Source: Clostridia bacterium (GTDB lineage: Bacteria > Bacillota > Clostridia > UMGS1883). Taken from it: DNA of 45,717 nucleotides. The notes below the pieces were generated by a model, which searched no databases, was not told the DNA's origin, and was given only the letters and a program-made list of their open reading frames with translations. A program made the position numbers and the translations under genes. The DNA is taken from positions 1 to 45,717 of the forward strand of contig JAFSGW010000034.1 of assembly GCA_017440585.1 (NCBI GenBank), read 5' to 3'. The number at the start of each line of letters is the position of its first letter. The stretch's first letter is position 1. This document shows, piece by piece, positions 19,077 through 27,537 of this stretch.

Positions 19077-19121
19077 GAAGGGGGCTGTTTTATTAAACAG
19101 CCTCCTTTGTTTAATTTTTTT
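19077..19121 (+). terminator. Rho-independent terminator
   Basis: A stem of about 14 bp with GGCTGTTT/AAACAGCC as its core (19083-19090 with 19095-19102, TATT loop) and G-U extension is followed by TTTAATTTTTTT. Confidence 0.88.
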
Positions 19122-19192
19122 GTTTTGCTTGCAACTTTTCGGTATGTTTGATAGTATTATAGGTGAAACCAAACAAGAAAGGATTTTTTAAT

Positions 19193-19675
19193 ATGAAAAA
19201 ATTATTAGCATTAATTCTGGCAATAATCACAGTAATGAGCTTTGCAGCTTGCGGTAAGGGCAATGCAGACGAGGCTACGGAAGAAGCAACAGAGGCAACT
19301 CTCGGAAACGGTTTGGCTGAAGTTTTTATGGATAATGCAGAAGAAAAGAGCATTATGGAAATTGCTGAAGAAATCAGCACTCATCCTTCCATTTTGTTCA
19401 GCTGTATGACAATGGAAGTTGAACCCGGCTTCCTTGCTGGCTTTGACAATGAAATCACAAACTTTACAAAGGGTGTTACCTTTGCTCCCATGATTGGCTC
19501 CATTGCTTTTGTTGGCTACATTTTTGAAACAGAGGATGCAGATGCACTTATAACAACACTTAAGGAAAACGCCAATATGCGTTGGAACATCTGTGTTGAA
19601 GCAGAAGAAATGATTGTTAAGAAGAGCGGCAACAAGGTATTCTTTGTAATGTGCCCCAAGAACATTGAAGAGTAA
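19193..19675 (+). CDS. Small predicted lipoprotein of unknown function
   Basis: The 160-residue product has a lipoprotein signal peptide with the lipobox SFAAC, lipidated Cys20, followed by a short Glu/Ala/Thr-rich acidic linker (residues 23-37). The rest is a compact alpha/beta domain of about 120 residues with no motif I recognise. Its pattern EISTHPSILFSCMTMEVE...FEETEDADALITTLKENANMRWN-like spacing (helix, strands, helix) recalls small lipoproteins found often in Clostridia. A GTG at 19163 could extend it, but GAAAGGA at 19177-19183 fits the ATG at 19193. It stands alone between a terminator and the repeat element at 19711. Confidence 0.75.
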   Translation: MKKLLALILAIITVMSFAACGKGNADEATEEATEATLGNGLAEVFMDNAEEKSIMEIAEEISTHPSILFSCMTMEVEPGFLAGFDNEITNFTKGVTFAPMIGSIAFVGYIFETEDADALITTLKENANMRWNICVEAEEMIVKKSGNKVFFVMCPKNIEE

Positions 19676-19710
19676 AGGGTCGAAAGTTAATTAACCGCTG
19701 TAAGTTGCAT

Positions 19711-19838
19711 GGGACATTGCCTACCCACAGCCAACCCATTTCCTCATTTTGCTACAAGCTAAATGAGAAATGAATGAATGGCTGTGTCCCTGTTCCTTAT
19801 AAAAATGTTGCAATTACCTAATCGAAGTAAACTGGTAT
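19711..19838 (+). repeat. Structured intergenic repeat element, copy 1
   Basis: GGGACA (19711-19716) can pair with TGTCCC (19785-19790). Inside lie CACAGCC/GGCTGTG (19726-19732 with 19780-19786) and CTCATTT/AAATGAG (19743-19749 with 19761-19767). The right 54 bases (19785-19838) are 51/54 identical to 27468-27521. The element ends a few bases before the ribosome binding site of the next gene. Confidence 0.75.
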
Positions 19839-19854
19839 TATTGAGGTGACAAGA

Positions 19855-21249
19855 ATGCTGTTTTCAAGTATACCTTTTTTGTATTACTTTTTACCGATAG
19901 TACTTTTAATATATTTCATAACACCGGGGAAGCTTAAAAACAGCGTTCTTCTTATCTCGAGCCTTGTTTTTTACGGCTGGGGTGAGCCAAGGTATGTATT
20001 CCTTATGATGGCTACCATCTTAATTGGCTATGTTTTCGGCTTGCTTGTGGAGCGTTTCCGCAAAAAAGCTTCAGCCAAAGTCCTGACAGCACTTTCAGCA
20101 GTGCTGTTTTTGGGCGTTTTGGGCTATTTTAAATATGCAAATTTCTTTATTGAAAACATTAACCGTCTTACGGGCTTTTCTATGCCCTTTTTAAATGTGG
20201 TTATGCCTATAGGTATAAGCTTTTATACCTTCCAGCTACTTAGCTATATTATAGACGTTTACCGCGGTGACGTTAAAGCCCAGAAAAACCCCATTAACTT
20301 AGGTGCATATATTGCACTTTTCCCTCAGCTTATTGCAGGACCTATTGTACGCTACCGTGATATTGAAATTGCCCTTCGTGAAAGAGTGCACACAATTGAC
20401 AAAACCGCAGAGGGTATAAGAAGGCTTATAATCGGTCTTTCAAAGAAGGTTATTATTGCAAATACCATGGGCGAAATGTGCACAGCTTTTACTTCTTCGG
20501 GCGATAAGTCCGTAGGCTTTGCATGGCTTTTTGCAATTTGCTACAGTTTGCAGATTTATTTTGACTTCTCCGGCTACAGCGACATGGCGATAGGTCTTGG
20601 TAAAATATTGGGCTTTGACTTCATGGAAAACTTTAATTACCCCTTTATTTCAAAAAGCGTGACAGAGTTCTGGAGAAGATGGCACATATCCCTGGGAAGC
20701 TGGTTCCGTGACTATGTGTATATACCCTTAGGCGGTAACCGTGTGGGGAGAATGAGGCACATTGTGAACATTTTCACCGTATGGCTTTTAACGGGCTTCT
20801 GGCACGGGGCAGAGTGGAACTTTGTTATATGGGGGCTTTTCTTCGCAGTTTTATTAACAGTGGAAAAGTTCTTCCTTCTTAAGTATCTTAAGGGGGTTGC
20901 GGGGCATATATATGTGATTCTGGTTACCCTTATAAGCTTTGCAATTTTCAGCGCAGAGAGCCTTGAGGGGGCAATGGGCATTGTAGGTGAGATGTTTGCA
21001 TTCGGAAGAATGCCCCTTGTAAGTGAGGCGTTTATATATAATGTGGCAAGCTACCTTCCCGTTATAATACTTGCAGTTGTGGCATCAACGCCTTTGGGAA
21101 GTATTTTGTATGCAGGGCTTAAGGAAAAGAGAGGCTTTGGCACAGCGGTTGATATATTGGAAATACCAGTGCTGCTTACTCTTCTTCTTTTAGTTACGGC
21201 ATACCTTGCCTCGGGAAGCTTTAACCCCTTCTTATATTTCCGTTTTTAA
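19855..21249 (+). CDS. MBOAT-family O-acyltransferase (AlgI/PatA-like)
   Basis: This is a 464-residue polytopic membrane protein. AlgI-type MBOAT proteins pass acetyl groups across the membrane for O-acetylation of extracellular polysaccharides such as alginate, cellulose or secondary wall polymers. The N-terminus MLFSSIPFLYYFLPIV and the FSGYSDMAIGLG, FWRRWHISLGSWFRDY (His277) and GFWHGAEWNF (His317, the conserved MBOAT histidine) segments are diagnostic. The ATG at 19855 with GAGGTG at 19843-19848 is preferred over an upstream GTG at 19846. The DHHW/AlgJ-like partner follows 11 bases after the stop, the usual two-gene arrangement. No DltA or DltC is present, so teichoic acid D-alanylation is not indicated. 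The acceptor polymer is unknown. Confidence 0.92.
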   Translation: MLFSSIPFLYYFLPIVLLIYFITPGKLKNSVLLISSLVFYGWGEPRYVFLMMATILIGYVFGLLVERFRKKASAKVLTALSAVLFLGVLGYFKYANFFIENINRLTGFSMPFLNVVMPIGISFYTFQLLSYIIDVYRGDVKAQKNPINLGAYIALFPQLIAGPIVRYRDIEIALRERVHTIDKTAEGIRRLIIGLSKKVIIANTMGEMCTAFTSSGDKSVGFAWLFAICYSLQIYFDFSGYSDMAIGLGKILGFDFMENFNYPFISKSVTEFWRRWHISLGSWFRDYVYIPLGGNRVGRMRHIVNIFTVWLLTGFWHGAEWNFVIWGLFFAVLLTVEKFFLLKYLKGVAGHIYVILVTLISFAIFSAESLEGAMGIVGEMFAFGRMPLVSEAFIYNVASYLPVIILAVVASTPLGSILYAGLKEKRGFGTAVDILEIPVLLTLLLLVTAYLASGSFNPFLYFRF

Positions 21250-21260
21250 GAGGTGATACT

Positions 21261-22361
21261 ATGAAAAACAAAAGCTTAATAACGGTAATTTGTTTTGCAC
21301 TTGTGCTTTGTGTGTTCTCGGTAATGTGCTTTATAAAGCCCGAGGGCGAGTTTTCCGAAAGTGAACGCCGTCCTCTTGAAAAAATGCCTGAGCTTTCCCT
21401 TGAAAGCGTTTTAGATGGCAAATTTATGGCGGGCTTTGAAAAGTATGCTACAGACCAGGTGCCCTTTCGTGAATACCTTAAGAGCATAAAGGCAAATTTT
21501 GTTTTAAAGGTGCTTAATAAAAAGGACAATAACGGCATTTTCATTCATGACGGCTATGTATCGAAGCTTGATGGTGAAATAAATGAAGAAATGGCAGATA
21601 ATGCGGCAGAAAAGTTCTTGTATATTTACGAAAGCTACCTTAAAGGAAAGGATATGAATATTTACCTTTCCCTTATACCCGATAAAAACCTTTACCTTGA
21701 AAGCATGGGCTATCCTGCACTTGATTTTGACGAGCTTTCCCGTATTATGCAGGAAAAATGCCCTTATATGACATATATTGACATAGCAAAGCTTTTAGAG
21801 CTTGATTCCTACTATAAGACAGACTCTCACTGGAGAATGGAAAAAATTGTGCCCGTTGCAAAGCTTCTGCTTGAAAAAATGGGTGCAAATTCCAATGCGG
21901 AATACGAAACACTTACATTGGATGTGCCTTTTTACGGGGTGTATGCAATGCAGTCCTCCTTAAGGGTGGAGCCTGATGAGATAAAGTATCTCACAAATAG
22001 TTCTCTGGAAAACTGCACCGTGACATATTTTGACGCGGGAGAGGGAAAGAAGGGCGATATGTACAACATGGACAAGGCTTACGGAAAAGACCCTTACGAA
22101 ATGTTCCTCTCGGGCTCAACCCCCTTGTGTGTGATTGAAAACCCGGAGGGAGATAAGGAAAAAGAGCTTTTCCTTTTCCGTGATTCGTTCGGATCAAGCA
22201 TTGCACCGCTTTTATGCGAGGGCTACGGTAAAATAACCCTTATAGACACAAGATATATACAAAGCTCGCATTTGGGAAGCTTTGTGGAATTTAACGAAGG
22301 AAGCGACGTATTGTTTTTGTACAGTACGATGCTTTTAAATAATTCTATGGCGTTAAGATGA
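21261..22361 (+). CDS. DHHW-family (AlgJ/AlgX-like) extracytoplasmic O-acetylation partner
   Basis: The 366-residue protein has one N-terminal membrane anchor (residues about 5-25) and an SGNH-hydrolase-like domain outside the cell. The signature TDSHW supplies Asp and His in the manner of AlgJ/AlgX, and the later FRDSFGSS segment supplies the candidate nucleophilic Ser. The N-terminal SESERRPLEKMPELS and FMAGFEKYATDQVPFRE blocks are typical of DHHW proteins. AlgX-type partners take the acetyl group delivered by the MBOAT protein and put it on the glycan. It is co-transcribed with the MBOAT gene (11-base gap, GAGGTGA ribosome binding site). Confidence 0.88.
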   Translation: MKNKSLITVICFALVLCVFSVMCFIKPEGEFSESERRPLEKMPELSLESVLDGKFMAGFEKYATDQVPFREYLKSIKANFVLKVLNKKDNNGIFIHDGYVSKLDGEINEEMADNAAEKFLYIYESYLKGKDMNIYLSLIPDKNLYLESMGYPALDFDELSRIMQEKCPYMTYIDIAKLLELDSYYKTDSHWRMEKIVPVAKLLLEKMGANSNAEYETLTLDVPFYGVYAMQSSLRVEPDEIKYLTNSSLENCTVTYFDAGEGKKGDMYNMDKAYGKDPYEMFLSGSTPLCVIENPEGDKEKELFLFRDSFGSSIAPLLCEGYGKITLIDTRYIQSSHLGSFVEFNEGSDVLFLYSTMLLNNSMALR

Positions 22362-22403
22362 AAATTTACCAAATGGGGTCTGTCCCCATTTGGTAAATTT
22401 TTT
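22361..22403 (+). terminator. Long perfect hairpin terminator, possibly a dispersed repeat
   Basis: An 18-bp perfect stem (22361-22378 with 22384-22401, loop TCTGT) overlaps the stop codon of the DHHW gene and ends in TTTT. Its GGGGTCTGTCCCC centre is of a type seen in dispersed repeats of Clostridia, so it may be a repeat recruited as a terminator. Confidence 0.8.
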
Positions 22404-22429
22404 ATGGAATGCATTTCGTGCCAAAAATG

Positions 22430-22458
22430 TTGACATGCATATAGGTGGATGATATAAT
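22430..22458 (+). promoter_or_regulatory. Perfect consensus sigma-A promoter
   Basis: TTGACA (22430-22435), exactly 17 bp, then TATAAT (22453-22458). It drives the LRR protein gene, leaving a leader of about 40 bases, and predicts strong expression. Confidence 0.92.
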
Positions 22459-22506
22459 CGCGAAATAGAGAATATAGGTTTTATTTTGTATAAAAGGAGA
22501 CTTTTT

Positions 22507-24315
22507 ATGAAAAATAAAGTTTCATTTGTATTGCTTATCAGTTGTATTTTTGCTTGTATGTTTTCTATGATAGCATCGGCTGAAATTTATGAAGGAGAGT
22601 GCGGAAACGGGGTGGTCTGGTCACTTGACACCAATACAGGTGTGCATACTATTTCAGGTGAAGGTTCTATGGCGGAATATTCCGTAGAAGGGCTTGTGCC
22701 GTGGTATGATTATAAAGACGGCATAAAAAAGGTTGTAATAGGGGAGGGAGTAAAATCTATAGGCAGGAAAGCTTTTTACGGATGTGTCAATCTGGAGAAT
22801 ATAGAAATATCGTCCACGGTGATAAATATCAGCCACAATGCTTTTTGCGGTTGTCTGAATTTAAAAAGTGTGACAATACCTCCCACTGTAAGATATATGG
22901 GAATTGATCCCTTTTTAATGTCAGGTATAGAAAAGGTTTATATTGAAGATTTAGCGGCTTGGTGCACAATGTCATATTCAAGCGCTTCTTCAGGTCCACA
23001 GAATTATGGCGATTTGTACCTTAACGGAGAGAAAATAACTGATCTTGTGATACCTGATTCGGTTAAAACTATTGCTGCATACGCATTTAAAGGATGCGAG
23101 GCAATAAAAAGCGTGACAATTCCTCCAAGTGTTGAAAGCATCGGTGCGTCGGCTTTTGAAGATTGCGGAATTGAAAAGATATATATTGAGGATATGGCTG
23201 CATGGTGTGCGATTAACTTCAAAAATGAGTATTCAAACCCCATAAGCTTAAGCTTTGGTGAAGAGCAGAGCAACGGAGAGATGTATCTGAACGGAGTGCT
23301 GGTTGAAGATGTTGTGATACCTGAGGGTGTAGAAGCTATCAACAGCTTTGCATTTACACACAATGAAAAAATAAAGAGCGTTACGGTGCCCGACAGCGTG
23401 GTTAAGTTCGGAGAATATGTATTTTACGGAAGTAAAAACCTGTCAAAGGTTTATATTGAAGATTTAGCTGCATGGTGTAATATTTCATTTGAGTTGAGCA
23501 TTTCAAACCCAACAGGATACGGAGATTTATATCTTAACGGCGTTTTGCTTGAAGAGCTTGTTATTCCCGAGGGGGTAACAAATATCGGATTTATGACGTT
23601 TGCATATTGTGATAAAATAAAAAGCGTTACATTCGCTGACAGTGTGAAAAAAATAGACAGTTATGCGTTCTTCAGATGTCGTGGATTGACTGATGTTGAA
23701 ATACCCGAAACCGTTACTTATTTGGGCGAAACCGCTTTTTCAGGATGTAGTAGCTTAGAGGAGATTATAGTGCCAAAAAGCGTTACTTACGTGGGAGAAT
23801 ATGCTTTTTCAGATTGCACGGCACTTACGAATGCAGAAATAAATGCAGAGATATCCAATATTGCGTATAATCTGTTTATGGGTTGCAGCGCCCTTAAGAG
23901 CGTTACAATCCCTTCGAGTGTTAAAACTATCGAGAATTCGGTATTTGGCGGTTGTAATAGCCTTACAGACGTTTATTACGCCGGAAGCGAGGCGGAATGG
24001 AGAAGCATTGAAATTGAAAGCGGAAACAGCGTTTTGAACAAGTTAGCTACTATTCATTATAACTGGGGAAAGGCGAGAGTGGACGTTTCTGTTAATGGAA
24101 GCGTATTGACAATTGTGCCTTACAATGCCCCCGAAGGAAGTGTAGTTTCTATTCTTCAGATGAAAGACGGAATTGTGACGGATATATCCGTAAATGTATA
24201 TACCGGTGAAGAAATTCCGGATTTGAATATTGATGGGGCTGATACGGTGAAGGTTTTTATCTGGAAGTCATTTGAAACTATGGAGCATTTATGTGAAGCT
24301 GTGAAAGTGAAATAA
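22507..24315 (+). CDS. Secreted BspA-type leucine-rich-repeat protein
   Basis: The 603-residue protein has a signal peptide (cleaved after IASA, residue 25). An N-terminal CGNGVVWSLDTNTGVHTISG segment leads into LRR_5 repeats of the form IPxSVxxIxxxAFxxCxxLKSVTI. Three insertions carry IEDLAAWC...NP...GDLYLNG units that recur about every 110 residues, a composite repeat known from many clostridial BspA proteins. The last 75 residues are a small beta module ending in VFIWKSFETM, related to the tail of the BNR_4 protein. BspA-like LRR proteins act in adhesion to host proteins or other bacteria; the target here is unknown. The start is ATG 22507 after AAAGGAGA (22493-22500) rather than TTG 22486. 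Confidence 0.9.
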   Translation: MKNKVSFVLLISCIFACMFSMIASAEIYEGECGNGVVWSLDTNTGVHTISGEGSMAEYSVEGLVPWYDYKDGIKKVVIGEGVKSIGRKAFYGCVNLENIEISSTVINISHNAFCGCLNLKSVTIPPTVRYMGIDPFLMSGIEKVYIEDLAAWCTMSYSSASSGPQNYGDLYLNGEKITDLVIPDSVKTIAAYAFKGCEAIKSVTIPPSVESIGASAFEDCGIEKIYIEDMAAWCAINFKNEYSNPISLSFGEEQSNGEMYLNGVLVEDVVIPEGVEAINSFAFTHNEKIKSVTVPDSVVKFGEYVFYGSKNLSKVYIEDLAAWCNISFELSISNPTGYGDLYLNGVLLEELVIPEGVTNIGFMTFAYCDKIKSVTFADSVKKIDSYAFFRCRGLTDVEIPETVTYLGETAFSGCSSLEEIIVPKSVTYVGEYAFSDCTALTNAEINAEISNIAYNLFMGCSALKSVTIPSSVKTIENSVFGGCNSLTDVYYAGSEAEWRSIEIESGNSVLNKLATIHYNWGKARVDVSVNGSVLTIVPYNAPEGSVVSILQMKDGIVTDISVNVYTGEEIPDLNIDGADTVKVFIWKSFETMEHLCEAVKVK

Positions 24316-24323
24316 AATGATAT

Positions 24324-24357
24324 AAAAGAGAAATTCTTTGGAATTTCTCTTTTTTTT
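24324..24357 (+). terminator. Rho-independent terminator
   Basis: A perfect 13-bp stem (24324-24336 with 24341-24353, loop TTTG) is followed by further T. Confidence 0.9.
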
Positions 24358-24358
24358 A

Positions 24359-24387
24359 TTGTAAGAAGGAGCGAGATATGGTAAAAT
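24359..24387 (+). promoter_or_regulatory. Sigma-A promoter for pcrA
   Basis: TTGTAA (24359-24364) and TAAAAT (24382-24387) are 17 bp apart, directly after the preceding terminator and about 28 bases before the pcrA ATG. Confidence 0.68.
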
Positions 24388-24414
24388 AAAAGTTATGAAA
24401 AGGATGGTTGAATT

Positions 24415-26622
24415 ATGAGTTTACTTGACGGATTAAATAACATGCAGCGTGAAGCTGCAGAGAGAATAGATGGCCCCTTGTTAGTTCTTGCAGGGGCAGG
24501 AAGCGGTAAAACAAGGGTACTTACATACCGCATTGCACATATGATTGAAGAGGGCATAAAGCCTTGGAACATACTTGCCATTACCTTCACAAACAAGGCG
24601 GCAAAGGAGATGGCTGAAAGAGTTGAGGCTTTAATTGGCGATAGCGCCAATGATATGTGGGTAAGAACCTTTCATTCTGCCTGCGTGAGAATATTAAGGC
24701 GTGATATTGATAAGCTTGGCTTTGACAAAAGCTTTAACATAATTGATGCAGATGACCAGAAGAGTCTTATAAAGGAATGCTTAAAGGAACTGAACCTTGA
24801 CGATAAAATATTCACCCCTAAGGGCGTTATGGCTGAAATTTCCTCTGCGAAGGACTCCTTAAAGCTTCCGCCAGAATACGAAAAGGGCGTGGCAGGTGAC
24901 TATAAAAAGGAAAAGATTGCACGTATTTATGAAATTTATCAGGAAAAGCTCCGTGTTTCCAACTGCCTTGACTTTGATGATTTGATTTTGCAGACAGTAA
25001 GGCTTTTTATGATAAACCGGGATGTTCTGGAGTATTATCAGAACAAGTTCCGTTACATTCTGGTGGACGAGTATCAGGACACAAACAATGCACAGAATAT
25101 TCTTATAATGCTTTTAGCAAAGAACCACCGCAACTTATGTGTTGTTGGTGATGACGACCAGAGTATTTATAAGTTCCGTGGTGCAAATATTGAAAATATA
25201 CTTAACTTTGAAAAAATGTTCCCCGATGCACACGTGGTAAGGCTTGAGCAGAATTACCGATCCACACAGAACATTCTTGATGCGGCAAACAGTGTTATTA
25301 AAAATAACCTGGGCAGAAAGGGTAAGAACTTGTGGACAGATGCAGGTGAGGGTGAAAAGATAATTGTTCACCGTGAGCCCAATGAGCAGGAGGAGGCAGC
25401 CTTCATTGCCTCTGAAATAAGAAGGCTTTACAGGGATGGCTATAAGTATTCAGATATTGCCGTTTTATACAGAAATAACTCCTTAACGCGAAGCCTGGAA
25501 ACAATTTTTATGCGTGACAGCATTCCCTACGAGCTTGTTGCAGGTAGAAAGTTCTATGACAGAATGGAAATAAGGGACATGGTTGCCTATTTAAGGCTTG
25601 CCAAAAACCCCGATGACGATATGAGCCTTAAGAGGATTATAAATACCCCCGGACGAAAGATTGGCAAGACAACTGTTGACACAATAGGTGAAACAGCTTA
25701 CCGTGAGGGCACAAGTATTTTTAAATCCCTTCAGTTTCACAAGGATGAGATAAAGACAAATTTGAAGGAATTCGTGCTTCTTATGGAAGAAATCATTGAT
25801 AAGAAAAACACTTTGAGCGTTGACGAGTTTGTGAACTATGTTTACGAAAAAACGGGATACCGTGAACATCTTGAAAAGGATGAGAAGGCTGAGGACAGAC
25901 AGGCTAACGTGGGTGAATTGATATCGGGTGCAAAGAACTTCTGTGATACGGTGCCCGATGCCACCTTTGACGATTATATGGACAATATTGCTCTTGTGAG
26001 CGACCTTGACAGCTACGATGAGGATGCAGAAGTAAAGGATAAGTGTACACTTATGACCATGCATTCGGCTAAGGGGCTTGAGTTCCCTGTGGTGTTTATA
26101 TTGGGTGTTGACGAGGGCGTGTTCCCCTCCTTTATGAGCATTTACGACGAAAGCGAGCTTGAGGAGGAGAGAAGGCTTTGCTACGTGGGCATTACAAGAG
26201 CAAGGAAGCAGCTTTGTATAACGGGCGCATTTTCAAGAATGGTTTACGGTAAAACCTCGCCCTATCAGAAGAGCCGTTTCTTAGAGGAAATACCCGAGAG
26301 CGTTTACGAGTACAGCGAAAAAACGCCCTTTGGTAAAGGCTCCACCTCAGGTGGCTTTGATGATGATTACGGCTTTGTCAACTTTGAAAGAAAGCCCAAA
26401 TTGGAGGCAACAACACTTCTGCCCAAAAAGGACAGCAAGGTTAACCTTACGGGCAATTTAACCTTTAAGGTGGGCGACAGAGTGCACCATAAAAAGTTTG
26501 GCGCAGGGCTTATAACTGCCCGTGAAGACGTTGGTAACGATGTGAGATATGAAATTGCATTCGACAGCGTTGGCACAAAGAACCTGCTTGGACTTTATGC
26601 CAAGCTTGAAAAGGAAGAATAA
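24415..26622 (+). CDS. pcrA: ATP-dependent DNA helicase PcrA/UvrD
   Basis: This superfamily 1A 3'-5' helicase acts in replication restart, nucleotide excision repair and plasmid rolling-circle replication. At 735 residues it is of normal length. Walker A is AGAGSGKT (residues 26-33), motif Ia is TFTNKAAKEM, motif II is VDEYQDTN, motif III is GDDDQSIYKFRGA, motif IV is LEQNYRS, motif V is MTMHSAKGLEF and motif VI is VGITRARK. The C-terminal 60 residues after FKVGDRVHHKKFG form the Tudor-like tail that binds RNA polymerase in Bacillus PcrA. The methyltransferase gene starts one base after the stop. Confidence 0.97.
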   Translation: MSLLDGLNNMQREAAERIDGPLLVLAGAGSGKTRVLTYRIAHMIEEGIKPWNILAITFTNKAAKEMAERVEALIGDSANDMWVRTFHSACVRILRRDIDKLGFDKSFNIIDADDQKSLIKECLKELNLDDKIFTPKGVMAEISSAKDSLKLPPEYEKGVAGDYKKEKIARIYEIYQEKLRVSNCLDFDDLILQTVRLFMINRDVLEYYQNKFRYILVDEYQDTNNAQNILIMLLAKNHRNLCVVGDDDQSIYKFRGANIENILNFEKMFPDAHVVRLEQNYRSTQNILDAANSVIKNNLGRKGKNLWTDAGEGEKIIVHREPNEQEEAAFIASEIRRLYRDGYKYSDIAVLYRNNSLTRSLETIFMRDSIPYELVAGRKFYDRMEIRDMVAYLRLAKNPDDDMSLKRIINTPGRKIGKTTVDTIGETAYREGTSIFKSLQFHKDEIKTNLKEFVLLMEEIIDKKNTLSVDEFVNYVYEKTGYREHLEKDEKAEDRQANVGELISGAKNFCDTVPDATFDDYMDNIALVSDLDSYDEDAEVKDKCTLMTMHSAKGLEFPVVFILGVDEGVFPSFMSIYDESELEEERRLCYVGITRARKQLCITGAFSRMVYGKTSPYQKSRFLEEIPESVYEYSEKTPFGKGSTSGGFDDDYGFVNFERKPKLEATTLLPKKDSKVNLTGNLTFKVGDRVHHKKFGAGLITAREDVGNDVRYEIAFDSVGTKNLLGLYAKLEKEE

Positions 26623-26623
26623 T

Positions 26624-27367
26624 ATGTATCAGGATTTTGCTTATTTATATGATGCTTTGCAGAAGGATGTTCCCTATGGTGCATTTGCAGATTATTATGA
26701 AAAGGTGATGGAAAAATTTAATAACCCAAAGGGGCTGTGCCTTGACCTTGGCTGCGGTACGGGTAATATGACCATGGAGCTTAGCAGCCGTGGCTTTGAC
26801 ATGATAGGAGTGGATTCGTCCCTTGAAATGCTTGACGTTGCCCGTGAAAAGGCATGTGATGCGGAAAAGAGCATTCTGTATTTAAACCAGGACATGACCT
26901 CCTTTGAGCTTTACGGCACGGTGAGTACGGTTGTTTCTACCCTTGACTGCATTAATTACGTTACAGACGAGGATGCTCTTTTAAAGGTATTTAAGCTTGT
27001 GAACAATTATCTTGACCCTAAGGGACTTTTCATATTTGATATTAACTCTGAGTACAAGCTCAGGCACATTTTAGGCGACAACACTTATGTTGATGACGGT
27101 GAAGAAATTTTTTATTCCTGGCAGAACAGCTTTGACGAAAAAACGAAAATATGCACCTTTGATTTAACCTTTTTTGAAAAGGATGAGGACTGCTATTACC
27201 GTTACGATGAAACCCATTACGAGAGAGCATATTCTGTTGAAGAAATAACCATGCTTTTGGAAAAGGCAGGCATGGAGGTTGTGGGCGTGTATGATAATCT
27301 TTCCTTTGATGCACCAAAGGATAAAAGCGAAAGAATTTTCTTTGTTGCGAGAGAAAAGGGGAAGTAA
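26624..27367 (+). CDS. Class I SAM-dependent methyltransferase
   Basis: The 247-residue protein has a Rossmann methyltransferase fold. Motif I is LDLGCGTGN (residues 40-48), the acidic end of strand 2 is in GVDSS, and NQDMTSFEL and the STLDCINYV segment follow. The N-terminus MYQDFAYLYDALQKDVPY is typical of a group of small clostridial methyltransferases of unknown substrate. The start at 26624 has AAGGA at 26611-26615 inside the end of pcrA; upstream in-frame codons overlap pcrA and are unlikely. It is co-transcribed with pcrA. The substrate cannot be inferred. Confidence 0.88.
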   Translation: MYQDFAYLYDALQKDVPYGAFADYYEKVMEKFNNPKGLCLDLGCGTGNMTMELSSRGFDMIGVDSSLEMLDVAREKACDAEKSILYLNQDMTSFELYGTVSTVVSTLDCINYVTDEDALLKVFKLVNNYLDPKGLFIFDINSEYKLRHILGDNTYVDDGEEIFYSWQNSFDEKTKICTFDLTFFEKDEDCYYRYDETHYERAYSVEEITMLLEKAGMEVVGVYDNLSFDAPKDKSERIFFVAREKGK

Positions 27368-27398
27368 AGAACAATAATCTTACTGGGAGCACCAGCAC

Positions 27399-27521
27399 GG
27401 GACAGTGGGTGACAGACATCCGCAGATGTCCTTTTCGAAGTCATCTCCTGACTTCAAAAAGCAGCCCTGTCCCTGTTCCTTGTAAAAAAGTTGCAATTAC
27501 CTAATCAAAGTAAACTGGTAT
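27399..27521 (+). repeat. Structured intergenic repeat element, copy 2
   Basis: GGGACAG (27399-27405) pairs with CTGTCCC (27467-27473). The interior holds two hairpins, GACATC/GATGTC (27415-27420 with 27425-27430) and GAAGTCA/TGACTTC (27437-27443 with 27449-27455), unrelated in sequence to those of copy 1. The right 54 bases (27468-27521) match 19785-19838 with three differences. It abuts the ribosome binding site of the flavoprotein gene. Confidence 0.75.
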
Positions 27522-27537
27522 AGCGGTGGTGAATATT

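Noticed and set aside
19814..19841. Promoter reading of the conserved 54-base arm (TTACCT, 16 bp, TGGTATTAT)
   Set aside because: Transcription would start at or after the ribosome binding site in both copies (also 27497-27524), leaving a leader that lacks the site, so a promoter function for this part is unlikely.
19855..22361. Dlt (teichoic acid D-alanylation) operon
   Set aside because: The MBOAT protein is of AlgI type and its partner is a DHHW protein; there is no DltA adenylation protein or DltC carrier.
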